Positions 1 through 8,823 of a stretch of DNA of 64,000 bases are shown here, piece by piece; position 1 is the stretch's first letter, and every line of letters starts with the position of its first letter. The position numbers and the translations under genes were made by a program. Source of the stretch: Micromonospora parva (GTDB taxonomy: Bacteria > Actinomycetota > Actinomycetes > Mycobacteriales > Micromonosporaceae); contig NZ_JNZS01000026.1 in the NCBI RefSeq assembly GCF_000718515.1, positions 1 to 64,000 of the forward strand, in the 5' to 3' direction. Under the pieces are notes generated by a model. That model was not told where the DNA came from. It did no database searches and worked only from the letters and a program-made list of their open reading frames with translations.

Positions 1-101
1 GACATATGCCGCGACAGCGACATAAGGACGACAGAAAGCGCAAGATCGCCGCAGGGCAGGGCAGGGCAGGGCGGGGCGGGGCGGGGCGGGGCGGGGTCGG
101 G
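1..101. repeat. Partial palindromic element plus G-rich pentamer tract
   Basis: The first 50 bases look like one half of an intergenic palindrome: read on the minus strand they end in GCGATCTTGCGCTTTC, which resembles the arm of the inverted repeat after yebC (GCGATCGTGCACTCTC). Bases 55-97 are a pentamer array, about three GGGCA units followed by five GGGCG/GGGGC-like units, with runs of G on the plus strand that could form a G-quadruplex. The tract lies directly 3' of the EF-G-like gene. No gene is visible here; the possible plus-strand reading frame is antisense to the GTPase. Confidence 0.5.
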
Positions 102-2258
102 TTACGCGGGTTGTTCCTTGCGGACCTGGTCGGCCAGGTGGGTGGGCATGGGGTCGTGGCGGACGAAGTGCCGGCGGAAGGTGCCGGTGCCGGCCGTCAT
201 GGAGCGCAGCTCGACGGCGTAGCGGAGCAGTTCGGTGGCCGGCACCTCGGCGCGGACGAGGGTGCGGCCCTCGGCGTCCGGGTCCGGTTCGGTGCCGAGC
301 ACCCGGCCGCGCCGACCGGACAGGTCGCCCAGCACCGTGCCCACCGAGCCGTCCGGAACCCGGATGCTCACCTCGTCGATCGGCTCCAGCAGGGCCGGCT
401 GACCACGCTCGGCGGCGTCGCGCAGCGCCAGCGCGCCGGCGGTCTGGAAGGCCGCGTCGGAGGAGTCGACGCTGTGTGCCTTGCCGTCGACCAGTGTCAC
501 CCGCAGGTCCACCACCGGGTGGCCGGCGACCAGCCCGCGCTCCAGCTGGGCACGGACGCCCTTCTCCACCGACGGGATGTAGTTGTGCGGCACCGCGCCG
601 CCGACGACCCGGTCGACGAACTCGAAGCCGCTGCCGCGCGGCAGCGGCTCGACCTCGATGTCGCAGACCGCGTACTGGCCGTGGCCGCCGGACTGCTTGA
701 CGTGGCGGCCGTGCCCCTTCGCGGGCACTGTCAGCGTCTCGCGCAGCGACACCCTGACCGGCTCGGTGTCCAGCTCGACGCCGCCGGCACGCAGCCGGTC
801 GAGCACCACGTCCGCGTGTGCCTCGCCCATGCACCAGAGCACCAGCTGGTGGGTCTCCGGGTTGCGCTCCAGCCGCAGGGTGGGGTCGCCGGCGACCAGT
901 CGGGCGAGGTTGCGGGCTAGGGCGTCCTCGTCGGCGCGGCTGCGGGCGACGATCGCCACCGGCAGCAGCGGCTCCGGCATCTCCCAGGGGGCGATCAGCA
1001 GTGGCTCGTCCCTGGTGGAGATGGTGTCGCCGGTCTCGGCGCTGCCCGACTTGGTGATCGCGCAGATGTCACCGGCCACGCAGAACGACACCTCCCGCAG
1101 GGTGGCGCCCAGCGGGGTGTAGATGTGCCCGACCCGCTCGTCGGCGTCGTGGTCGGGGTGTCCGCGTTCGGCCAGGCCGTGGCCGGAGACGTGCACCGTC
1201 TGGTCGGGGCGCAGCGTGCCGGAGAAGACCCGGACCAGCGAGACCCGACCAACGTGGCGGTCGACGGTGGTCTTGACGACCTCGGCGACGAGCGGCCCGG
1301 CCGGATCGCAGCTCAGCGGCGGACGCGGTGAGCCGTCCACGCCGGTCACCGCCGGCAGCTCGTGCTCCAGCGGGGAGGGGAACGCGGCGGTCAGCACCTC
1401 CAGCAGCACGTCCAGCCCGACGCCGGTCTGGGCGCAGACCGGCACCACCGGGTAGAAGTGGCCCCGGGCGACGGCCTTCTCCAGGTCGTCGATGAGCACC
1501 TCGTCGCTGATCTCCTCGCCGTCGAGGTAGCGGTCCATCAGGGTCTCGTCCTCGCTCTCGGCGATGATCCCCTCGATCAGCTCGTCGCGGGACTCGTCGA
1601 TGGCCCGCTGGTGCTCCGGGTCCGGGTCGCGGACGTCGGCGGGCAGCCCGGCGCTGTAGTCGAAGACCCGGCGGGTGATCAGGCCGAGCAGACCTTCGGT
1701 GGACACCCCGTCGTCGCCGAGCATCGGCAGGTAGAGCGGCATCACGTTGTCGCCGAAGAGGCGCTGGCAGAGCGCCACCGTCTCGTCGACGTCGGCGCGG
1801 GGCTGGTCCAGTCGGGCCACCGCGACAGCCCGGGGCATGTCGACGGCGGCGCACTCCTCCCACAGGGCGACGGTGGCCGCGTCCATGCCGCCCGCGGCGG
1901 AGACCACGAACAGCGCGGCGTCGGCGGCCCGCAGCCCGGCGCGCAGCTCACCGACGAAGTCGGCGTACCCGGGCGTGTCCAGCAGGTTGACCTTGATGCC
2001 GTTGTGCAGCAGCGGCGCGCAGGACAGGCTGACCGAGCGCTGCTGGCGTACGGCGGCGGGGTCGTGGTCGCCGACCGTGGTGCCGTCGACCACGGTGCCG
2101 GCGCGACCGATCGTGCCGGTCGCCGCGAGCAGCGCCTCGACCAGGGTGGTCTTGCCCGCCCCGGAGTGGCCGACGAGCACCACGTTGCGAACCCGCTCGG
2201 GCTCGGTCACCACCGGCGTGCCGCCCGTGGAACCCTTGTCGTGACTCTTCTGCGCCAT
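102..2258 (-). CDS. Elongation factor G-like GTPase (EF-G2 type)
   Basis: A 718-residue translational GTPase of EF-G size and domain order. The P-loop GHSGAGKT is at residues 30-37 and the G3 motif DTPGYADF follows; the C-terminal half has the EF-G domain IV/V sequence (for example HGRHVKQSGGHGQYAV and GRRGRVLG). The ATG at 2258 is chosen because GGGAGGTG precedes it; an upstream in-frame ATG would add 33 residues of low-complexity sequence. Oddity: where a canonical factor has NKxD for guanine specificity, this protein reads VAVARLDQ, so the Asn-Lys is not conserved. This fits the actinobacterial EF-G-like paralogue (FusA2 type), not the housekeeping FusA, which sits with rpsL/rpsG/tuf. Its exact role in translation is not established. 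It is divergent from the pgsA operon. Confidence 0.88.
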   Translation of the reverse strand: MAQKSHDKGSTGGTPVVTEPERVRNVVLVGHSGAGKTTLVEALLAATGTIGRAGTVVDGTTVGDHDPAAVRQQRSVSLSCAPLLHNGIKVNLLDTPGYADFVGELRAGLRAADAALFVVSAAGGMDAATVALWEECAAVDMPRAVAVARLDQPRADVDETVALCQRLFGDNVMPLYLPMLGDDGVSTEGLLGLITRRVFDYSAGLPADVRDPDPEHQRAIDESRDELIEGIIAESEDETLMDRYLDGEEISDEVLIDDLEKAVARGHFYPVVPVCAQTGVGLDVLLEVLTAAFPSPLEHELPAVTGVDGSPRPPLSCDPAGPLVAEVVKTTVDRHVGRVSLVRVFSGTLRPDQTVHVSGHGLAERGHPDHDADERVGHIYTPLGATLREVSFCVAGDICAITKSGSAETGDTISTRDEPLLIAPWEMPEPLLPVAIVARSRADEDALARNLARLVAGDPTLRLERNPETHQLVLWCMGEAHADVVLDRLRAGGVELDTEPVRVSLRETLTVPAKGHGRHVKQSGGHGQYAVCDIEVEPLPRGSGFEFVDRVVGGAVPHNYIPSVEKGVRAQLERGLVAGHPVVDLRVTLVDGKAHSVDSSDAAFQTAGALALRDAAERGQPALLEPIDEVSIRVPDGSVGTVLGDLSGRRGRVLGTEPDPDAEGRTLVRAEVPATELLRYAVELRSMTAGTGTFRRHFVRHDPMPTHLADQVRKEQPA

Positions 2259-2507
2259 GGGGCGCACCTCCCTCAGCCGGTGGTGGTGGCGACCGCCGCG
2301 CGACGGGAAGCGGCCCGGGGCGAGTGCGCGGCGATATCCTCCGGTGGTCTGCTGCACAGCGGGAACTCAACGGGCGGACGGGTGAGCTGGCTCACCTCCC
2401 GGCTCGATCTCACACCCGTTGCCGGACAGGCACAAGCCTCCCCCGGGCGGGTCGGCGGTACCGTCCGTATCGGCAGAGCTGGGCGGACCGTTATCGTGGG
2501 GACCGCC

Positions 2508-3137
2508 ATGGCGAAGATCTTCCAAGTGTCGGCCCGCGCGGGGATGACCCGCGTCGTCGAGCCGATTGCCCGCGCCCTGCTGCGCGCGGGCGTCACCCCC
2601 AATGCCGTCACCGTCGCGGGCACCGTTGGTGTGCTCGTCGGCGCGCTCGGCTTCGGTGCTCGCGGCCATCTGGTCGCGGGCGCGTTGATCGTCACCCTGT
2701 TCGCGCTCACCGACCTGCTCGACGGGACGATGGCCCGGATGAGCGGTGGCTCCACCCGGTTCGGCGCGTTCCTCGACTCAAGCATGGACCGGGTCGCCGA
2801 CAGCGCCGTCTTCGGCGCTGTCGCGTACTGGCTGGCCACGCAGGGCAACTACTCCGGGGTGGCCGCCGCGTTGGTCTGCCTGGCCGCCGGCAGCCTGGTC
2901 TCCTACGTGAAGGCCCGCGCCGAGGGGCTGGGCATGACCTGCAACGTGGGCATCGCCGAACGCACCGAGCGGCTGCTGATCGTCGGCGTCGGCGGGATCC
3001 TCACCGGCCTGAACGTGAAGCCGGCGCTGGAGATCGCGCTCTGGCTGCTCGCCGCCGTGTCGATCTTCACGGTGGGCCAGCGGATGACGCACGTCTACCG
3101 CCAGGCCCAGCAGCTCCAGCCGGACGGTCAGGCGTGA
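2508..3137 (+). CDS. pgsA: CDP-alcohol phosphatidyltransferase (phosphatidylinositol phosphate synthase type)
   Basis: A 209-residue multi-pass membrane enzyme with the complete CDP-alcohol phosphotransferase signature: D69, D72-G73, A76-R77, G86, D90 and D94 in the spacing D-x2-D-G-x2-A-R-x8-G-x3-D-x3-D. The actinobacterial enzyme in this genomic position condenses CDP-diacylglycerol with inositol 1-phosphate to give phosphatidylinositol phosphate, the first committed step to PI and PIM lipids. Its neighbours are an acyltransferase and a PI mannosyltransferase, which supports the PI branch over phosphatidylglycerol. The ATG at 2508 gives the usual family length; the shine-dalgarno match is weak. 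The usual HIT-domain gene just upstream of pgsA is not here; the divergent EF-G-like gene occupies that side. Confidence 0.9.
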   Translation: MAKIFQVSARAGMTRVVEPIARALLRAGVTPNAVTVAGTVGVLVGALGFGARGHLVAGALIVTLFALTDLLDGTMARMSGGSTRFGAFLDSSMDRVADSAVFGAVAYWLATQGNYSGVAAALVCLAAGSLVSYVKARAEGLGMTCNVGIAERTERLLIVGVGGILTGLNVKPALEIALWLLAAVSIFTVGQRMTHVYRQAQQLQPDGQA

Positions 3138-3183
3138 GTGGCCTGCCGGCGACCCGCCGTCGGAAGACCGGCGGCCGAGTCGC

Positions 3184-4116
3184 GTGAACCTCACCGAGCT
3201 GGGCTACATCGCCGGTTGGCGGGTGATCCGCGCGCTACCCCGGCCGTTGGTGGCGGCGGCGTTCCAGGCGGGCGCGGACCGCGCCCACCGCGCCGGCGGC
3301 GGGGGTACGGCCCGACTGCGCGCGAACCTGCGCCGGGTGGTCGGCCCGGAGCTGCCCGACGCCGAGCTGGACGATCTCGTCAAGCGCGGGCTGCGCTCGT
3401 ACGCCAGGTACTGGATGGAGGCGTTCCGGCTGCCCAGCCTGAGCCGGTCGCAGATCCTGTCCACCTTCCGGCTGGACGGCGCGGAACTGCTCGCCGCCGA
3501 CGTGGCGGCCGGCCGGGGCGCGGTGGTGGCGCTGCCGCACGCCGGCAACTGGGATGCCGCCGGCGCCTGGGTGGCGGCCACCGGTTGGCCGCTCACCACG
3601 GTGATGGAGCGGCTCAAGCCGGAGGGCGTGTACAAGCGTTTCCTGGCCTTCCGAAAGGTCCTCGGGATGGAGATCCTGCCGACCCACGGTGGGCCGCGCC
3701 CGGCCTTCGACGTGCTGCTGGACCGGCTCCGCGCCGGTGCGGTGGTGCCGTTGCTGGCCGACCGGGACCTCTCCGCCCGGGGGGTGGAGGTGGACTTCTT
3801 CGGCGGGAAGACCCGGATGCCCGCCGGGCCGGCGCTGCTCGCGCTGCACACCGGCGCGCCGCTCTACGTGGCCTCGATGTGGTACGAGCCGGACGCCGCG
3901 TGTGCGTCGCTGGATGGCCCGCTGCCGGTGCCCGGGCCCGAGGTGGGTCCCCTGGACCAGCGGGTCCGGTCGCTGACCCAGTTGATCGCTGACCGTCTGG
4001 CGGCGGGTATCGCCCGGCATCCGGAAGACTGGCACATGTTGCAGCGGATGTGGCTGGACCAGGGAAGGTCGGGGGAGGGCGCGGCGCTGCCCTCGTCGGC
4101 CTCCGGCCAGGCCTGA
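3184..4116 (+). CDS. patA: Phosphatidylinositol mannoside acyltransferase (PatA/HtrB-like)
   Basis: A 310-residue member of the lysophospholipid/lipid A acyltransferase family, starting at GTG. It carries the catalytic H-x4-D motif as H119-AGNW-D124, followed by conserved downstream blocks (PTHGGPRPAFDVLLDRLRAG; PLLADRDLSARGVEVDFFG). In mycobacteria the equivalent enzyme acylates the mannose of PIM1/PIM2 at the cytoplasmic face of the membrane. It lies 46 bp after pgsA and 16 bp before pimA, and is almost certainly co-transcribed with both. The start rests on reading frame and family length because no strong ribosome site is visible. Confidence 0.87.
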   Translation: MNLTELGYIAGWRVIRALPRPLVAAAFQAGADRAHRAGGGGTARLRANLRRVVGPELPDAELDDLVKRGLRSYARYWMEAFRLPSLSRSQILSTFRLDGAELLAADVAAGRGAVVALPHAGNWDAAGAWVAATGWPLTTVMERLKPEGVYKRFLAFRKVLGMEILPTHGGPRPAFDVLLDRLRAGAVVPLLADRDLSARGVEVDFFGGKTRMPAGPALLALHTGAPLYVASMWYEPDAACASLDGPLPVPGPEVGPLDQRVRSLTQLIADRLAAGIARHPEDWHMLQRMWLDQGRSGEGAALPSSASGQA

Positions 4117-4132
4117 GGAGGTGGGCTGACAC

Positions 4133-5293
4133 ATGCGGATCGGCATCGTGTGCCCGTACTCCTTCGACGTGCCCGGTGGGGTGCAGAACCATGTCATGGA
4201 CCTCGCCGAGGCGCTGATCGCGCTGGGCCACGAGGTCAGCGTGCTCGCGCCGGCTGACGACGATTCGCCGCTGCCGGAGTACGTGGTGTCCGCCGGGCGT
4301 GCTGTTCCGCTGCCGTACAACGGTTCGGTGGCCCGGATCGCGTTCGGCCCGGTGTCGACCGCCCGGGTGCGGCGGTGGATCACCAACGGTGACTTCGACG
4401 TGTTGCACGTGCACGAGCCGCTCACGCTGAGCCTGTCGCTGCTGGCCGTGCTCTCTGCCCGTGGCCCGGTGGTGGCCACGTTCCACACCGCGATGACCCG
4501 TTCCCGGGTGCTCGCCGCCGCGCAGGGCGTGCTCCAGATCGTGTTGGAGCGGATCACCGCCCGGATCGCGGTGAGCGCGTTGGCCCGCAAGGTGCAGGTC
4601 GAGCACATGGACGGCGGCGCGGTGGAGATTCCCAACGGGGTGGCGGTGGCCAAGTTCGCCGACGCCGAGCCGTTGCCGGGCTGGCCGGGGGAGTGCGCGG
4701 CCGGCACCGGGGGCACGCTCGGCTTCCTGGGCCGGTTCACCGAGGCTCGCAAGGGCTTCCCGGTGCTGCGCGACGCGTTCGTGGCGTTGGCCGCCACCCG
4801 GCCCGGCCTGCGGTTGCTCGTCGCCGGTCCCGGTGACCCCGACGACCTGTACGACCAGTTCCCCGCCGAGCTGCACGAGCGGATCACGTTCCTCGGCCTG
4901 GTCAGCGAAGCGGACAAGGCGCGGATGCTGCGCAGCGCGCACCTCTACGTCGCACCGAACACCGGCGGCGAGTCGTTCGGCATGATCCTCACCGAGGCCC
5001 TCGCGGCGGGTACGACTGTGGTCGCCAGTGACCTGGACGCGTTCCGGCGGGTCCTCGACGGTGGGCGGGCCGGTCGCCTCTTCCCCACGGGCGACCCGGT
5101 GGGGCTGCGTGACGTGCTGAGTGAGCTGCTGGACGACCCGGCCGGGCGGGCCACGCTGAGTGCCTGCGGCGATCAGGTGGTCGCGAATTTCGACTGGCCG
5201 GTGGTTGCTCGGCGCGTTGTGGAGGTATACGCAGCGGCGATCGAGGCAACCGACGGGCGGGTCATCGACCAGGAGTGGGTGGGGCTGGGCTGA
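4133..5293 (+). CDS. pimA: Phosphatidylinositol alpha-mannosyltransferase
   Basis: A 386-residue GT4-family (GT-B fold) glycosyltransferase expected to transfer mannose from GDP-mannose to the 2-position of inositol in PI, giving PIM1 on the cytoplasmic side of the membrane. The N-terminus MRIGIVCPYSFDVPGG and the E-x7-E donor-binding motif (E280-SFGMILT-E288) are both present. GGAGGTGGGC precedes the ATG. It is the third gene of a pgsA-patA-pimA operon, which makes the lipid pathway coherent. The length is normal for the family. Confidence 0.92.
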   Translation: MRIGIVCPYSFDVPGGVQNHVMDLAEALIALGHEVSVLAPADDDSPLPEYVVSAGRAVPLPYNGSVARIAFGPVSTARVRRWITNGDFDVLHVHEPLTLSLSLLAVLSARGPVVATFHTAMTRSRVLAAAQGVLQIVLERITARIAVSALARKVQVEHMDGGAVEIPNGVAVAKFADAEPLPGWPGECAAGTGGTLGFLGRFTEARKGFPVLRDAFVALAATRPGLRLLVAGPGDPDDLYDQFPAELHERITFLGLVSEADKARMLRSAHLYVAPNTGGESFGMILTEALAAGTTVVASDLDAFRRVLDGGRAGRLFPTGDPVGLRDVLSELLDDPAGRATLSACGDQVVANFDWPVVARRVVEVYAAAIEATDGRVIDQEWVGLG

Positions 5294-5374
5294 GCCGGTG
5301 TGACGGATGGTGCGGTGGTGACCGGTGGGACCGGTCCGGCCGCGCCCAATCGGACGAAACGGAGCAGCACTACG

Positions 5375-5878
5375 ATGCCGCACATGTGGTGGGTGGTGGC
5401 CGGAAGCGTGGTCGTGGGACTGGTCGCGGCGTACCTCATCTGGACCGCCGGCCGGGTCGAGCGGCTGCAGGGCCGGGCGGAGCTGGCGGCCCGGGCCCTC
5501 GACGCCCACCTGCTGCGCCGCGCGGCGGCAGCCGCGGTCCTGGCTGAGCGGCGTTTCGGGGTCGAGCTGTACGCGGCGGCCCGGATCGCCCTGGACGCCA
5601 GCCCGGACGAGCGGGAGGCGGCGGAGAACGACCTCACCCGGCAGTTGCGGAGCGTCCAGTTGGACCCGAACGATCCGAGCTGCGCCGCGGTCATCGCCGC
5701 CAGCCGTCGGCTCGCGTTGTCCCGGCAGGTGCACACCGACCTGGTCCGGGACGCCCGCTCGGCGCGAAGCCGGCCGCTGGTGCGCCTGTTGCGGATGGGC
5801 CGGGGCCGGGAGTGGCCGCGCTACTTCGACATCGACGACCCGACCCTCGTCGTCCCGGCGGACGTCCCCGCCGCCTGA
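5375..5878 (+). CDS. Conserved small membrane-anchored protein, function unknown
   Basis: A protein of about 167 residues with one N-terminal membrane helix (WWVVAGSVVVGLVAAYLIWT) followed by an Arg/Ala-rich, probably helical cytoplasmic region. The ATG at 5375 is preferred because GGAG lies about 10 bases upstream; the frame stays open to 5300, which would add 25 polar residues before the helix. A small membrane protein is commonly found between pimA and pdxS in actinobacteria, which supports reality of the gene. I recognise no catalytic motif. It may be co-transcribed with pimA. Confidence 0.7.
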   Translation: MPHMWWVVAGSVVVGLVAAYLIWTAGRVERLQGRAELAARALDAHLLRRAAAAAVLAERRFGVELYAAARIALDASPDEREAAENDLTRQLRSVQLDPNDPSCAAVIAASRRLALSRQVHTDLVRDARSARSRPLVRLLRMGRGREWPRYFDIDDPTLVVPADVPAA

Positions 5879-6028
5879 TCCCCGGCGGGCGTCGGCCGCT
5901 CCCCGACGGCCCGGTGACCACTGCCACAGTGCAGGCCACCGGGGGTCTGATTGGCTGTCGGTACGGCGTTGCACCGCGCGTAGCATTTTCGCTGCCACCC
6001 CCACCGCAGGTCCAAGGAGCGATGACCC

Positions 6029-6946
6029 GTGCCCGAAAACACCGCCTCGAACACCGGTTCCGCCCCCGTCGTCGGCACCGCCCGCGTGAAGCGCGGCATG
6101 GCCGAGATGCTCAAGGGCGGCGTGATCATGGATGTCGTCAACGCCGAGCAGGCCAAGATCGCTGAGGACGCCGGTGCCGTGGCGGTGATGGCCCTGGAGC
6201 GGGTGCCCGCCGACATCCGCGCGCAGGGCGGGGTGTCCCGGATGAGCGACCCCGACATGATCGACGGGATCATCGAGGCGGTCTCCATCCCGGTGATGGC
6301 CAAGGCCCGCATCGGTCACTTCGTGGAGGCGCAGATCCTCCAGTCGCTGGGTGTGGACTACGTCGACGAGTCCGAGGTGCTGACCCCGGCCGACTACGCG
6401 AACCACATCGACAAGTGGGCGTTCACGGTGCCCTTCGTCTGTGGCGCGACGAACCTGGGCGAGGCGCTGCGCCGGATCACCGAGGGTGCGGCCATGATCC
6501 GTTCCAAGGGCGAGGCGGGCACCGGTGACGTCTCCAACGCCACCACCCACATGCGGAAGATCCGCCAGGAGATCCGCCGGCTCTCCTCGCTGCCGGCCGA
6601 CGAGCTGTACGTCGCGGCCAAGGAGCTGCAGGCCCCGTACGAGCTGGTCAAGGAGGTCGCCGAGAGCGGCAAGCTGCCGGTGGTGCTGTTCACCGCGGGC
6701 GGGATCGCCACTCCGGCCGACGCGGCGATGATGATGCAGCTCGGCGCGGAGGGTGTCTTCGTCGGCTCCGGCATCTTCAAGGCCGGCAACCCGGCCCAGC
6801 GGGCCGCCGCGATCGTCAAGGCGACCACCTTCCACGACGACCCGGACGTGCTGGCCAAGGTCTCCCGGGGGCTCGGCGAGGCGATGGTCGGCATCAACGT
6901 CGACGAGATCCCGCAGCCGCACCGCCTGGCCGAGCGCGGTTGGTGA
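6029..6946 (+). CDS. pdxS: Pyridoxal 5'-phosphate synthase, synthase subunit
   Basis: A 305-residue (beta/alpha)8 enzyme that forms PLP from ribose 5-phosphate, glyceraldehyde 3-phosphate and ammonia, with the ammonia supplied by PdxT. Family landmarks are D35 in [12 protein letters not shown] and the sugar-binding lysine K92 in VMAKARIGH; the RGW C-terminus is also typical. The GTG start follows AAGGAGCGATGACCC. A nearby ATG at 6022 is in a different frame. The TGA stop at 6944-6946 is also the first three bases of an intergenic repeat that separates pdxS from pdxT. Confidence 0.95.
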   Translation: MPENTASNTGSAPVVGTARVKRGMAEMLKGGVIMDVVNAEQAKIAEDAGAVAVMALERVPADIRAQGGVSRMSDPDMIDGIIEAVSIPVMAKARIGHFVEAQILQSLGVDYVDESEVLTPADYANHIDKWAFTVPFVCGATNLGEALRRITEGAAMIRSKGEAGTGDVSNATTHMRKIRQEIRRLSSLPADELYVAAKELQAPYELVKEVAESGKLPVVLFTAGGIATPADAAMMMQLGAEGVFVGSGIFKAGNPAQRAAAIVKATTFHDDPDVLAKVSRGLGEAMVGINVDEIPQPHRLAERGW

Positions 6947-7049
6947 GCGCGAGGAGTGAGCCGTTCTTGCGAGCCCCGCAGTCGCGAGGGAAGGACGGGT
7001 TGGTGAGCGCGCTCCCGCGAGCCCGACAGCCACGGAAGGAACGGTGCCG
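6944..7049 (+). repeat. Stop-to-start junction repeat, one full and one degenerate copy
   Basis: Copy 1 (6944-7003, 60 bp) starts on the TGA of pdxS and includes TGAGCGCGAGGAGTGAGCCG, then GCGAGCCCCGCAGTCGCGA. Copy 2 (7004-7049) is shorter and degenerate (TGAGCGCG...GCGAGCCCGACAGCCACGG) and ends directly at the ATGAGC start of pdxT. The same element occurs twice, identically, between ruvA and ruvB in this window. The ribosome site for pdxT (GGAAGGA) lies at the end of copy 2. Confidence 0.85.
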
Positions 7050-7652
7050 ATGAGCCGGCCCACCATCGGTGTCCTCGCCCTTCAGGGGGACGTCCGGGAG
7101 CATCTGGCGGCGCTGACCGGGGCGGGCGCGGACGCCCGCCCGGTCCGCCGTCCGGGCGAGTTGGACGCGGTCGACGGCCTGGTCATCCCCGGCGGGGAGT
7201 CCACCACCATCAGCAAGCTCGTCGACATCTTCGAGCTGCGCGAGCCGATCGACAAGCGGATCGCCGACGGCATGCCCGTCTACGGCTCGTGCGCCGGCAT
7301 GATCATGCTGGCCACCGAGGTGCTGGACGGCCGCGCCGACCAGCGCGGTTTCGCCGGCATCGACATGACGGTACGGCGCAACGCGTTCGGCCGGCAGGTC
7401 GACTCGTTCGAGGCGCCCGTGGAGATCACCGGCGTGCCGGGCGGGGGATTCCACGCGGTGTTCATTCGCGCGCCGTGGGTCGAACGGGTCGGCGCGGGCG
7501 TCGAGGTGATCGGCACGGTGACCGGTGGCCCGGCCGCCGAGCGGATCGTGGCGGTCCGGCAGGGCAACCTGCTGGCCACCTCGTTCCACCCCGAGCTGAC
7601 GGGTGACCCGCGCGTGCACGCGTACTTCGTGGAGCTGGCGCGCACCGCCTGA
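7050..7652 (+). CDS. pdxT: Pyridoxal 5'-phosphate synthase, glutaminase subunit
   Basis: A 200-residue class I glutamine amidotransferase that hydrolyses glutamine and channels ammonia to PdxS. The triad is visible as C81 (YGSCAGMI), H180 and E182 (SFHPE). The PGGESTT loop that forms the oxyanion region is also present. The ATG at 7050 is chosen because GGAAGGA lies 9 bases upstream; an in-frame GTG at 7044 would leave only 3. It follows pdxS after about 100 bp of repeat sequence, and the two were presumably one transcription unit. Confidence 0.95.
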   Translation: MSRPTIGVLALQGDVREHLAALTGAGADARPVRRPGELDAVDGLVIPGGESTTISKLVDIFELREPIDKRIADGMPVYGSCAGMIMLATEVLDGRADQRGFAGIDMTVRRNAFGRQVDSFEAPVEITGVPGGGFHAVFIRAPWVERVGAGVEVIGTVTGGPAAERIVAVRQGNLLATSFHPELTGDPRVHAYFVELARTA

Positions 7653-7741
7653 GCGGCCGACCCGCGCGGCCGGGGCGGCGGCCCTTCCCCGCCCTTTCCC
7701 GGAACCCGAGCGGATCCTCGCCCGGCGCGCCCGGCACCCAT

Positions 7742-7824
7742 CCCAAGATCGTGCTTGAACATGGATGTAGTGGTGTCGGCGTGCCGGGGAGGCCACTACT
7801 TCCTGGTTCGAGCAAGATCTTGGG
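7742..7824. repeat. Large palindromic element, 32-nt arms, 19-nt loop (copy 1)
   Basis: Left arm 7742-7773 and right arm 7793-7824 pair at about 27 of 32 positions around a 19-nt loop. The outer part is CCCAAGATC, and the inner part is GGATGTAGTGG against CCACTACTTCC. A second copy with the same inner sequence and the same loop length is at 53829-53905. It fills most of the pdxT-yebC gap (7653-8054). The remaining 230 bp up to yebC shows no gene and presumably holds the yebC promoter. Confidence 0.8.
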
Positions 7825-8054
7825 CGTGGGGTCTGCACCGGTCGTCATCCCCCGCTGGAGGCGCACCGGGTGCCCCGGGCAGTCCCGGGTGTGACATGGC
7901 GGGGTGTGGCCTCGGTAAGATTGCCGCGGTTCGGCAGGGCCGTCGCCCGGCGCGGGCACTTCCCGCGGGGCCGATCGGCCGCCGGATCGCCGGATGCGGC
8001 GCGGAATCGGTGCGGCAGTCGACGCAGGCGTGCAATGACAGACGGAGGTAGAAG

Positions 8055-8807
8055 ATGTCCGGCCACTCAAAGTGGGCGACGACCAAGCACAAGAAGGCCG
8101 TCATCGACGCCAAGCGCGGCAAGATGTTCGCCAAGCTGATCAAGAACGTCGAGGTGGCCGCGCGCACCGGCGGCGGTGACCCCTCGGGTAACCCGACGCT
8201 CTTCGACGCCATCCAGAAGGCGAAGAAGAGTTCGGTGCCGAACGACAACATCGATCGCGCCGTCAAGCGCGGCTCCGGCCTGGAGGCCGGCGGCGCCGAC
8301 TGGCAGACGATCATGTATGAGGGGTACGGCCCGAACGGCGTGGCCATGCTCATCGAGTGCCTCACCGACAACCGCAACCGGGCGGCCACCGAGGTACGGA
8401 CCGCGCTGACCCGCAACGGCGGCTCGCTCGCCGACGCCGGTTCGGTGTCGTACATGTTCTCCCGGAAGGGCGTGGTGATCGTCCCCAAGGAGGGCACCAC
8501 CGAGGACGACGTGATGCTCGCCGTCCTGGACGCCGGTGCCGAAGAGGTCAACGACATCGGCGAGGCGTACGAGGTGGTCTCCGAGCCGACCGACCTGATC
8601 CCGGTGCGGACGGCCCTGCAGGATGCCGGCATCGAGTACGAGTCGGCCGAGTCCTCCCTGATCCCCAGCGTCAACGTGCCACTTGACGAAGAGGGCGCGC
8701 GCAAGATCTTCAAGCTGATCGACGTGCTGGAGGACTGCGACGACGTCCAGAACGTCTACGCCAACTTCGACGTCAGTGACGACGTGATGGCGGCGGTCGA
8801 CGCCTGA
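8055..8807 (+). CDS. yebC: YebC/PmpR family protein (TACO1 family)
   Basis: A 250-residue protein with the invariant family start [23 protein letters not shown] and the normal length. GACGGAGG precedes the ATG. The family was first described as transcriptional regulators; recent work on family members (TACO1/YebC) points to a ribosome-associated role that relieves stalling, including at polyproline. In most actinobacteria ruvC follows closely; here ruvC is 45 kb away. Confidence 0.93.
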   Translation: MSGHSKWATTKHKKAVIDAKRGKMFAKLIKNVEVAARTGGGDPSGNPTLFDAIQKAKKSSVPNDNIDRAVKRGSGLEAGGADWQTIMYEGYGPNGVAMLIECLTDNRNRAATEVRTALTRNGGSLADAGSVSYMFSRKGVVIVPKEGTTEDDVMLAVLDAGAEEVNDIGEAYEVVSEPTDLIPVRTALQDAGIEYESAESSLIPSVNVPLDEEGARKIFKLIDVLEDCDDVQNVYANFDVSDDVMAAVDA

Positions 8808-8823
8808 GCCCGGCCTCCGCCCG

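Noticed and set aside
1362..2507. Possible long N-terminal extension of pgsA
   Set aside because: The frame is open back to 1362 only because it runs antisense through the EF-G-like gene; the family starts near the ATG at 2508.
3614..7066. An 1150-codon minus-strand frame opposite patA, pimA and pdxS
   Set aside because: It is a shadow of three certain genes on the plus strand, with no conserved motif and no ribosome site.
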